Below are positions 1 through 5,481 of a stretch of DNA of 5,481 nucleotides, piece by piece. Below the pieces are notes generated by a model. The model had not been told where the DNA came from. It ran no database searches and was given only the letters and a program-made list of their open reading frames with translations. How positions within the stretch are numbered: position 1 is the first letter of the stretch; every line of letters starts with the position of its first letter. The stretch is from Campylobacterota bacterium (GTDB lineage: Bacteria; Campylobacterota; Campylobacteria; Campylobacterales; Sulfurospirillaceae). A program made the translations under genes and the position numbers. The stretch covers positions 1 through 5,481 of the forward strand of contig RZYK01000139.1 of NCBI GenBank assembly GCA_009930355.1, written 5' to 3'.

Positions 1-168
1 GTTGTGGTAACAAAATTATACTAAAAAGTGCCTATTTATGGGCTTTAATACTCAAGTTAAGTTCGTGGATTTATTGAAATCTATGTGCGAAAGTTGAGTC
101 ACTTTAATTCATTCTCATTTAAAACATATTTCTTGCCTAAAAAATCTTTAAAGTTTCAAAACTCCCCA

Positions 169-183
169 TTTTACATGTAAAGA
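169..183 (+). repeat. 15-base word TTTTACATGTAAAGA, copy 1 (pre-promoter)
   Basis: The core TTTACATGTAAA (170-181) is a perfect 12-bp palindrome. This copy is intergenic, about 30 bases upstream of the -10 box, in the range where activators commonly bind (roughly -55 to -43 relative to the inferred start). It is one of four exact copies in the window. Confidence 0.8.
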
Positions 184-190
184 TTTTTCT

Positions 191-207
191 CTTATCTCTT
201 AGATAAG
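191..207. promoter_or_regulatory. Perfect 7-3-7 inverted repeat, candidate operator
   Basis: CTTATCT, spacer CTT, then AGATAAG: both arms match exactly over 7 bases. The element ends five bases before the TATAAT hexamer and so covers the place where a -35 box would sit. That is a typical site for a dimeric repressor, or for an activator contacting sigma. I cannot name the regulator. The spacer is too short and the position too far upstream for a transcribed hairpin if transcription starts near 225. Confidence 0.5.
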
Positions 208-212
208 TAAAT

Positions 213-218
213 TATAAT
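213..218 (+). promoter_or_regulatory. Sigma70-type -10 box of the ior-paaK operon
   Basis: A perfect TATAAT hexamer lies about 50 bases before the chosen iorA start, in AT-rich sequence. The expected -35 position (about 190-195, TCTTAT) is poor, which fits Campylobacterota vegetative promoters, where -35 conservation is weak. Transcription would begin around 224-226, leaving a leader of roughly 45 bases. It is the only strong -10 on this strand in the leader, and the gene spacing downstream leaves no obvious place for another promoter before the window ends. Confidence 0.55.
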
Positions 219-255
219 CTTTGTTTCAATACCCTTTAAAACATTAGATACAGAT

Positions 256-259
256 GGAG
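256..259 (+). promoter_or_regulatory. Shine-Dalgarno GGAG that sets the iorA start
   Basis: GGAG lies 9 bases before the ATG at 269. An in-frame ATG at 254 would add five residues (MEHST) but has no purine-rich site in front of it (the bases before it read TTAGATACAG), and using it would place this GGAG inside the gene. The shorter protein begins MKQILMGNEAIALG, which resembles the usual IorA N-terminus. Confidence 0.6.
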
Positions 260-268
260 CACAGCACT

Positions 269-2080
269 ATGAAACAGATTTTAATGGGCAATGAAGCGAT
301 TGCTCTAGGACTTATTCATTCAGGCGTTGATATGGTCTCAGGTTATCCAGGTACGCCCTCGAGTGAGATCTTAGGAAATTTTCAAAAATTTCGTGATAAA
401 AATAGCTTAGAAGCTTATGCTCAATGGTCAACCAATGAAAAAGTGGGCTTTGAAGTAGCCTATGCGGGTGCAATTTCGGGCAAACGAACCTGTGCCACTA
501 TGAAGCAAGTTGGGCTTAACGTTGCAAGCGATGCGCTCATGAGTGCTTCTTACATTGGACTTAAAGGCGCAATGCTTTTAGTCTCCTGTGATGACCCTGG
601 CTTTTACTCCTCTCAAACCGAACAAGATAGCCGAAGTTTTGCTAAATTTGCCAAAATTCCCGTGTTTGACCCTGCAACCCCACAAGAAGCGTACGATATG
701 GTGAAATTAGGTATGAAACTCTCTCATGATTTTGAAACCATTGTTATGCTTCGTCCTGTCATGCGTGTTAGCCATGCCAGAGAGATTTGCGATGTGGATG
801 AATCTTTACATGTAAAAGCTAATGAGGGCGGTTTTGAGCGAAATATTCCTCGTTGGGGCGCTGTGCCACCAGCAGGTCGTTTTAGACAAGGCTTAGAGCA
901 AATAGAACGCCTTGAAGCCCTTAAAATGTGGAATTGGGATCATTTGATTAAACCCAAAACACATGCTTTAAAAGGTGAAAACATCTTGTGTTTAACCAGT
1001 GGAACGGGTGATGGCTACGTCAAAGAAGCGATAGAAGAGTTAGAGATTAACGCTGATATTTTAAAACTCGATATGCCCTACCCACTTCCCAAAGAAAAGC
1101 TTGAAGCCCTGTTTGAAAACTACAATAAAATTATTATTTTTGAAGAGAGTTACCCCTGTATTGAAGAGCAACTAAGCTCACCAAAACTGTATGGAAAACT
1201 CACAAAACACCTGCATCTCATTGATGAATTTTCCAAAGATAAAGTCTTAGATGCATTGGTGAAAACAGGTGTGATGAAAGCAACTTCTGCGTATAAAAGT
1301 GAAAAATACACCGAGGAACTGCCTAAAAGACCACCTAATATGTGTCCAGGTTGTCCACACCGTGATGTGCATTTTGCGATTACTAAAGTTTTTAAAAAGA
1401 AAAAATCCATCTATACATCAGACATTGGCTGTTACACATTAGGGCTGAATCAAGCAGCTATTGACACCATTTTGTGTATGGGTGCTAGTATTTCAATGGC
1501 GAGTGGTTTTAGCATTTCAGACCCTGATAAAACAGTTATTGCAACGATAGGCGACAGTACCTTTTTACATTCAGGTGTTGCGCCACTTATCAATGCAATC
1601 TATCAAAACCATCGATTTGTTTTAGTCATTTTAGACAATTCGACCACGGCTATGACAGGGCGTCAAACGACACCAGAGCGCTCTAATCCAGCACAAATTG
1701 ATATTAAACGTATTGTAGAAGGGTGTGGCGTACACTGCCATGAATATGTGTATGAACCACATTTGGAAAGAACCGTTGATTTTATAAAATCGTTACAAGA
1801 AGCCTATAAAAATGCCACGGCACCCGTTGTAGCCGTTATTCGAGAATTTTGTGTGTTGGATAAAGAGAATGTACCGTCTTATGTAGGTTCTATTGCTGTG
1901 GAAATTGATGCGGATAAATGTGTCGCCTGTGATGCGTGTCTTACCAACTACAAGTGCCCACCACTGCATTACAATGAAGCAGGAAAAATGGAAATCGATC
2001 CTTTCTTATGTGCGGAGTGTGGCTCATGTTTAGAGGTTATCTGCCCCACGGGTGCATTTGTAAAAAAAGAGGAGGCATAG
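269..2080 (+). CDS. iorA: Indolepyruvate:ferredoxin oxidoreductase, alpha subunit
   Basis: This is the thiamine-diphosphate and iron-sulfur subunit of the cytoplasmic IorAB enzyme. It oxidatively decarboxylates aryl-pyruvates to aryl-acetyl-CoA, passing electrons to ferredoxin; the reaction is reversible. With the start at 269 it has 603 residues, normal for the family (254 would give 608). The N-terminal pyrimidine-binding domain shows YPGTPSSEI (26-34) and NEKVGFEVA, whose second glutamate (E62) is the likely cofactor-activating residue. The central part is the transketolase-C-like domain. The pyrophosphate-binding domain follows: CPGCPHR (359-365), SDIGCYTLG (384-392), GDSTF (428-432) and TAMTGRQ (460-466). 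The C-terminus holds a two-cluster ferredoxin module, C551/554/557/563-P and C581/584/587/592-P. The loops before the last cysteine of each set are 5 and 4 residues, longer than in a simple 2[4Fe-4S] ferredoxin; I believe this is not unusual for IorA. It is first in the operon and four bases from iorB. Confidence 0.95.
   Translation: MKQILMGNEAIALGLIHSGVDMVSGYPGTPSSEILGNFQKFRDKNSLEAYAQWSTNEKVGFEVAYAGAISGKRTCATMKQVGLNVASDALMSASYIGLKGAMLLVSCDDPGFYSSQTEQDSRSFAKFAKIPVFDPATPQEAYDMVKLGMKLSHDFETIVMLRPVMRVSHAREICDVDESLHVKANEGGFERNIPRWGAVPPAGRFRQGLEQIERLEALKMWNWDHLIKPKTHALKGENILCLTSGTGDGYVKEAIEELEINADILKLDMPYPLPKEKLEALFENYNKIIIFEESYPCIEEQLSSPKLYGKLTKHLHLIDEFSKDKVLDALVKTGVMKATSAYKSEKYTEELPKRPPNMCPGCPHRDVHFAITKVFKKKKSIYTSDIGCYTLGLNQAAIDTILCMGASISMASGFSISDPDKTVIATIGDSTFLHSGVAPLINAIYQNHRFVLVILDNSTTAMTGRQTTPERSNPAQIDIKRIVEGCGVHCHEYVYEPHLERTVDFIKSLQEAYKNATAPVVAVIREFCVLDKENVPSYVGSIAVEIDADKCVACDACLTNYKCPPLHYNEAGKMEIDPFLCAECGSCLEVICPTGAFVKKEEA
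803..817 (-). repeat. 15-base word TTTTACATGTAAAGA, copy 2 (inside iorA, reversed)
   Basis: The + strand reads TCTTTACATGTAAAA, the exact reverse complement of the word. It lies inside iorA, where the codons read tct-tta-cat-gta-aaa (SLHVK). The reading phase differs from that of copies 3 and 4, so the protein does not explain the conservation. Confidence 0.8.
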
Positions 2081-2084
2081 TTTT

Positions 2085-2621
2085 ATGAAATATCAAATTG
2101 TCATTGCAGGCATTGGTGGACAAGGTGCTGTTTTTTTAGTCAAGGTATTAAGCATTGCCTCTGCGATTAAAAATCAAAAATGTTTAGGAACAGAAAATCA
2201 CGGTATGTCTCAACGAGGCGGTTCGGTTTCGTGTTATGTAAAAATTGGTGAGTTTTACGCCCCCGCTATTGATGAAGGGCAAGCTGATTTGCTGATTGCC
2301 TTAGAAAAAAATGAAGCGCTTCGCAACATTCAATATTTGAGTCAAGAAAAAGGCGTCATTATCGTAAATTCCGATCACAATTTTCCAAAACTGAGCTTTG
2401 AAACGCATAGTATTGATGCCTTTTCTAAAGCCAAAGCGAAAGCCTTTCCCATTAATGCGCTGAATGTCTATATGCTAGGTGTTACCCTCGCAAAAGATGC
2501 CCATTTTCCTTTTACATGTAAAGAGATTGAAGAGGCTATTACCCAAATGAATCCTAAAGTAGCGGAAAAAAATATTGCTGTGCTACATCAAGGAATTAAC
2601 GATACAAAGGGCATGAAATGA
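2085..2621 (+). CDS. iorB: Indolepyruvate:ferredoxin oxidoreductase, beta subunit
   Basis: This is the small partner of IorA, belonging to the gamma-type domain of the pyruvate/ketoisovalerate oxidoreductase family, and it completes the CoA-acylating aryl-pyruvate oxidoreductase. Its 178 residues are slightly short for IorB but complete at both ends. The nucleotide-fold glycine motif is at 9-14 (GIGGQG), followed by the family signature TENHGMSQRGGSV at 36-48, and INALNVYMLG at 123-132 matches the conserved NALNxxMLG-type segment. No iron-sulfur cysteines are present, as expected for this subunit. The ATG is preceded by a strong GAGGAGG (2069-2075) that lies in the last codons of iorA, nine bases away, which suggests coupled translation. 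Its own stop overlaps the next start (ATGA at 2618-2621). Repeat copy 3 lies within it. Confidence 0.95.
   Translation: MKYQIVIAGIGGQGAVFLVKVLSIASAIKNQKCLGTENHGMSQRGGSVSCYVKIGEFYAPAIDEGQADLLIALEKNEALRNIQYLSQEKGVIIVNSDHNFPKLSFETHSIDAFSKAKAKAFPINALNVYMLGVTLAKDAHFPFTCKEIEEAITQMNPKVAEKNIAVLHQGINDTKGMK
2510..2524 (+). repeat. 15-base word TTTTACATGTAAAGA, copy 3 (inside iorB)
   Basis: An exact copy lies within iorB near its 3' end, read as ttt-aca-tgt-aaa-gag (FTCKE, residues 143-147). The palindromic core is 2511-2522. The reading phase differs from the other two genic copies. Confidence 0.8.
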
Positions 2622-3919
2622 TTTGGTCAGCAGAAGAGACACTGCCTCACTATAAACTTCGCTCACTTCAAACAGCCCGTTTAAAATATACCGTAGCACG
2701 CGTCTGTGCCAATGTTCCTTTTTATCAGAAAAAATTTGCAGATCTTGGTATTACGACTGATGATATTCATAGTATTGATGATATTTCCAAACTTCCTTTT
2801 ACCAAAAAACAAGATTTGCGTGACAACTACCCATTTGGGCTTTTTGCAGTAAAAAAAGATGCCATTGTTCGTGTGCATAGTAGCAGTGGAACCACAGGTA
2901 AACCTACGGTTGTGGGCTATACTAAAGCCGATTTAGAGATGTGGAATGAAGTCATGGCACGTGTATTTACCATGGCAGGCGTTAACTCAGAAGATACCGT
3001 ACATAACGCTTATGGCTATGGGCTTTTTACAGGAGGACTAGGGCTTCACTATGGTGCAGAGACGGTGGGGGCAACCGTTGTGCCTAGTTCAGGTGGTTTT
3101 ACCTCACGCCAACTGATGCTCATGAAAGATTTTGGAGCGACAGTGTTAACTTCAACGCCCTCCTTTGCCTTACATATGGCAGAAGCTGCTTTGTCTGAGG
3201 GGTATGATATACGTAAGGATTTTACGCTTAAATGCGGTATTTTTGGTGCAGAACCCACAAGCCTTGGACTCAAAGAAGAAGTAGCTCGTGTCTGGGGTAT
3301 TCACTACTGTGAAATTTATGGTCTCTCTGAAATCATAGGTCCAGGGGTAGCCAGCAACTGTTTTGAAAGCAAAGATTTGCACATTTTTGAAGACCATTTT
3401 TACCCTGAGATCATTGATCCTAAAACACTTGAAGTCTTGCCTTATGGTGAAAAAGGTGAATTGGTTATTACCTCTTTAACCAAACAAGCTTTTCCTATTA
3501 TTCGCTACCGAACAGGTGACATTAGCTCTTTAGATCGAACGCCTTGCACCTGTGGACGAACGCATGTGCGTATGAAAAGTGTCATGGGACGTGTCGATGA
3601 TATGCTCATCGTCAACGGCGTTAACGTTTTTCCTTCACAAGTGGAACATGTGCTCTCCAATATTGATGGCATTACGCTTAATTACCAAATTATCGCCGAT
3701 AAAAAAGGCTATCTTGATAAACTTGAAATCATGGTAGAAGTAACGGAAGATATGCCATTAGACAGCATTGGCGCTTTAGAAAACGTCAAGAAAAAAATCC
3801 AACACGAACTGCTCAATAACCTCTATATCAACGCAGAGATCAAACTCGTTGAACCACGAACCATAGAACGAAGCGTCGGCAAAGCCGTTCGCGTCATCGA
3901 TAAAAGGAGTCTTTCATGA
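2618..3919 (+). CDS. paaK: Aryl-acid:CoA ligase, PaaK family (first copy)
   Basis: This AMP-forming ligase of the ANL superfamily makes phenylacetyl-CoA (or a related aryl-acetyl-CoA) from the free acid, ATP and CoA; it is probably cytoplasmic. At 433 residues it is the usual PaaK length. Motifs in order are the phosphate-binding loop SSSGTTGKP (88-96), the GYGLF aryl-pocket segment (133-137), YGLSE (234-238), the ribose-binding YRTGD (297-301), the hinge GRVDDMLIVNGVNVFPS (324-340) and the C-terminal catalytic lysine K422 in RSVGKAVRV. C248, H255, C310 and C312 could form the structural metal site reported in some PaaK-type ligases. The start is fixed by AAGG (2607-2610), the ATGA overlap with iorB, and gapless alignment to the second copy from residue 1. 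Exact substrate (phenylacetate, hydroxyphenylacetate or indoleacetate) cannot be read from sequence. Codon choice becomes C-rich over the last 46 codons. Confidence 0.93.
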   Translation: MIWSAEETLPHYKLRSLQTARLKYTVARVCANVPFYQKKFADLGITTDDIHSIDDISKLPFTKKQDLRDNYPFGLFAVKKDAIVRVHSSSGTTGKPTVVGYTKADLEMWNEVMARVFTMAGVNSEDTVHNAYGYGLFTGGLGLHYGAETVGATVVPSSGGFTSRQLMLMKDFGATVLTSTPSFALHMAEAALSEGYDIRKDFTLKCGIFGAEPTSLGLKEEVARVWGIHYCEIYGLSEIIGPGVASNCFESKDLHIFEDHFYPEIIDPKTLEVLPYGEKGELVITSLTKQAFPIIRYRTGDISSLDRTPCTCGRTHVRMKSVMGRVDDMLIVNGVNVFPSQVEHVLSNIDGITLNYQIIADKKGYLDKLEIMVEVTEDMPLDSIGALENVKKKIQHELLNNLYINAEIKLVEPRTIERSVGKAVRVIDKRSLS

Positions 3920-4350
3920 AATGCAACATCAAACAACTCTCTGTTTTTTTAGAAAATAAAGCAGGAGAACTCTGCGAATTTACACGCATTCTTTCTAAAA
4001 ATGGCATCTCCATAAAATCTATTTTACTGGCAGACTCCACCGATTTTGGTTTGGTACGTACTATTGTCGATAATCCTGAAAAAGCCAAAACTATTTTAGA
4101 AGATGAAGGTTTTAGTGTCCGTTTTACAGATGTCTTTGGCGTTAAAATTGAAGATGTCGTGGGTAGTTTTGACAAAGTTGTCAGTACCCTCTCAGAAGCA
4201 AAAATCAACATTCTCTACACGTATAGCTTTTATGAAGCCAGTACGGGCATTTTCATTTTTAGTGTGCCCAAAGAGCGTTTTGATGATGCCATAGAGGCGT
4301 TAAAAACTCAAAATATTGAGATTGTGCAAGCCAAACACTTTTACATGTAA
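3916..4350 (+). CDS. Tandem ACT-domain protein, probable aromatic amino-acid sensor
   Basis: This is a small soluble protein of 144 residues made of two ACT domains and nothing else: the first about residues 3-70 (starts KQLSVFLENKAGELCEF), the second about 72-138 (VFGVKIEDV through QNIEIV). The segment LENKAGEL, with its glycine between strand 1 and helix 1, is the classic ACT ligand-binding region; the second domain has the weaker VVGSFDKV equivalent. ACT domains usually bind amino acids and modulate a partner enzyme. Stand-alone ACT proteins beside PaaK and IorAB occur in other anaerobes, so allosteric control of the ligases or IorAB by aromatic amino acids is a reasonable inference, but none of it is shown here. 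No DNA-binding domain is present. AAGGAG (3904-3909) and an ATGA overlap with the first paaK support the start. The stop codon lies inside repeat copy 4. Confidence 0.88.
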   Translation: MKCNIKQLSVFLENKAGELCEFTRILSKNGISIKSILLADSTDFGLVRTIVDNPEKAKTILEDEGFSVRFTDVFGVKIEDVVGSFDKVVSTLSEAKINILYTYSFYEASTGIFIFSVPKERFDDAIEALKTQNIEIVQAKHFYM

Positions 4351-4353
4351 AGA
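4339..4353 (+). repeat. 15-base word TTTTACATGTAAAGA, copy 4 (at the ACT stop codon)
   Basis: The palindromic core (4340-4351) contains the last codons and stop of the ACT gene (ttt-tac-atg-taa), and the word ends 13 bases before the start of the next ligase. It is the third distinct reading phase among the genic copies. A protein- or RNA-binding role at this junction is possible but unproven. Confidence 0.8.
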
Positions 4354-4366
4354 ATGGAACAGTGAA

Positions 4367-5481
4367 ATGACCTTTAGTAAAAACGAAAGCCTAAGCCGTG
4401 ATGAGCTTCAAGCGTGGCAACTTAAACATCTTAAAGAGACACTGCTTCGTGTGTATCATCTCGTGCCTTTTTACAAAAAAAAGTTTGACGAACACGGTGT
4501 CTTACCGCAAGACATTACCTCATTAGAAGATCTTTCCAAACTCCCTTTTACTAAGAAAAAAGACCTAAGAGACAACTACCCTTTTGGCATGTTTTCTGTC
4601 GATATGGATCAAATCGTACGCATCCACAGCAGTAGTGGAACCACGGGCAAACCCACCGTCGTAGGCTATACGGAGCACGATATGGACATCTGGGCGGAAG
4701 TGATGGGAAGAGCCTTTAGCATGGGTGGCGTGACCTGCCAAGACATCATGCAAAACTCACACGGTTACGGGCTTTTCACGGGTGGTCTGGGTTTTCATAA
4801 TGCCGCAGAACGCATGAAAATCGCTGTTATCCCAAGTTCTACGGGTTTTACCTCTCGCCAACTCTTGCTTTTAAAAGATTTTGGCGCAACGGTACTCACT
4901 GCCACACCTTCGTTTGCACTTCATATGGCAGAAGTGGCGAAAGCTGAGGGCTATGACATCCAAAAAGATTTTAAACTGCGTGTCGGATTTTTCGGAGCGG
5001 AGCCAACCAGTGAGGGGCTTAAGAACGAAATAGCGCATATTTGGGGCATTGACTACCACGAAATTTATGGGCTATCAGAAATTATAGGACCAGGGGTTGC
5101 GTGTAACTGCAAACACTCCAACCTTTTACATATTCATGAAGACCATTTTTACCCTGAAATTATCGACCCAAAAACGGGTGAAGTACTTCCAGAAGGTCAA
5201 AGAGGTGAGCTGGTCATCACGACGCTTACCAAACAAGGCTTACCCATCATTCGTTACCGAACGGGCGACATTACCTCGCTCACACGTGTTCCATGCCGTT
5301 GTGGCAGAACTATCGGCAGAATTGAGAGCATCGTAGGCAGAAGCGACGATATGCTCCTCATCAACGGTGTGAACGTCTTTCCATCCCAAATCGAACACGT
5401 CCTCTCCAAACAAGAAGGCATCACGCTCAACTACCAAATCATCGCCGATAAAAAAGGCTACCTCGATAAACTCGAAATTGA
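4367..5481 (+). CDS. paaK: Aryl-acid:CoA ligase, PaaK family (second copy, 3' end cut by window)
   Basis: This is a second AMP-forming aryl-acid:CoA ligase, open from ATG 4367 to the window edge: 371 codons plus two bases of an expected ~433. By hand count, 255 of 371 residues (about 69%) match the first copy with no gap, so it arose by duplication. It keeps SSSGTTGKP (88-96), GYGLF (133-137), YGLSE (234-238), YRTGD (297-301), the hinge GRSDDMLLINGVNVFPS (324-340), and the possible metal ligands C248, H255, C310 and C312. The catalytic lysine near 422 is beyond the window. The main differences are in the first 50 residues, 101-130 and 145-160; the last two flank GYGLF and may change the acid accepted. 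The start is supported by residue-1 alignment to copy one. The ribosome site is weak (GGA at 4356-4358), unlike the strong sites upstream. Third codon positions are more C-rich than in iorA, iorB or most of copy one. Confidence 0.92.
   Translation, partial: MTFSKNESLSRDELQAWQLKHLKETLLRVYHLVPFYKKKFDEHGVLPQDITSLEDLSKLPFTKKKDLRDNYPFGMFSVDMDQIVRIHSSSGTTGKPTVVGYTEHDMDIWAEVMGRAFSMGGVTCQDIMQNSHGYGLFTGGLGFHNAAERMKIAVIPSSTGFTSRQLLLLKDFGATVLTATPSFALHMAEVAKAEGYDIQKDFKLRVGFFGAEPTSEGLKNEIAHIWGIDYHEIYGLSEIIGPGVACNCKHSNLLHIHEDHFYPEIIDPKTGEVLPEGQRGELVITTLTKQGLPIIRYRTGDITSLTRVPCRCGRTIGRIESIVGRSDDMLLINGVNVFPSQIEHVLSKQEGITLNYQIIADKKGYLDKLEI

Larger units (their letters stand above)
1..268. other. Non-coding AT-rich leader upstream of the ior-paaK operon
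   Basis: No convincing gene is seen here. All three + frames hit stops early; the longest open stretch at the left edge runs only about 24 codons before a TGA near 73-75. The right half carries the operon's control elements, listed separately. On the minus strand, positions 15-20 read TATAAT, which could be the -10 of a divergent gene lying left of the window, but no -35 or coding sequence supports it. Positions 107-116 vaguely resemble half a Fur box. Nothing else is recognised. Confidence 0.7.

Noticed and set aside
15..20. TATAAT on the minus strand, a possible divergent promoter
   Set aside because: In AT-rich DNA a lone hexamer is expected by chance. No -35 or coding sequence on that side can be seen because the window ends.
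98..116. Possible Fur box (ATTCATTCTC) in the leader
   Set aside because: One half matches 8 of 10 positions of the Fur consensus but the other half matches only about 3 of 9, and it lies more than 90 bases upstream of the -10. Too weak to call.
1150..1410. Minus-strand open frame of 86 codons inside iorA
   Set aside because: It lies antisense to a clear iorA coding region that carries the CPGCPHR motif, and has no recognisable domain. It is a shadow frame.
3894..4211. Minus-strand open frame of 105 codons opposite the ACT gene
   Set aside because: Its serine- and leucine-rich composition is typical of antisense translation, and the ACT gene on the other strand has clear domains and a good ribosome site.
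4103..4294. + strand 63-codon frame inside the ACT gene, in another frame
   Set aside because: It fully overlaps the ACT coding sequence and has no recognisable motif, so it is a shadow frame.
5097..5336. + strand 79-codon frame within the second ligase
   Set aside because: It lies in a different frame from a continuous, strongly conserved PaaK reading frame, so there is no reason to call a frameshift or a nested gene.
3692..5460. 20-base exact match between 3692-3711 and 5441-5460
   Set aside because: It is part of the aligned, highly conserved segment of the two duplicated ligases (IADKKGY), so it is explained by paralogy and not an independent repeat element.

Overview
The window looks like part of a chromosome from an anaerobic or microaerophilic Campylobacterota-type bacterium, with Sulfurospirillum or a relative as my best guess. 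The basis is moderately low GC, T- and A-rich codon endings, a TATAAT-type promoter with no clear -35 box, and tightly overlapping genes. The taxonomic guess is from style only; no marker gene is present.

Layout: positions 1-268 are a non-coding AT-rich leader. It holds a 12-bp palindrome (170-181), a second inverted repeat (191-207) and a perfect -10 hexamer (213-218). Five genes then follow on the + strand with no gap over 16 bases: iorA (269-2080), iorB (2085-2621), a first paaK-type aryl-acid:CoA ligase (2618-3919), a small tandem-ACT protein (3916-4350) and a second paaK-type ligase (4367 to beyond the right edge). Two of the junctions are 4-base ATGA overlaps. No terminator is visible, so this reads as one operon.

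How the genes work together: IorAB interconverts aryl-pyruvates (indolepyruvate, phenylpyruvate, hydroxyphenylpyruvate) with aryl-acetyl-CoA, CO2 and reduced ferredoxin. The two ligases connect free aryl-acetates with their CoA thioesters. The ACT protein is the probable amino-acid sensor. The set can serve either oxidative breakdown of aromatic amino acids or, in reverse, salvage of aryl-acetates into aromatic amino acids; the sequence alone does not decide.

The most unexpected signal is a 15-base word, TTTTACATGTAAAGA, present four times (three on +, one on -): once before the promoter, inside iorA, inside iorB, and across the stop codon of the ACT gene. The three genic copies lie in three different reading phases, so the conservation is at the DNA level. 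The two ligase genes are a tandem duplication (about 69% identical over 371 gapless residues, counted by hand) interrupted by the ACT gene, with a marked codon-usage shift at the 3' end of the first copy.
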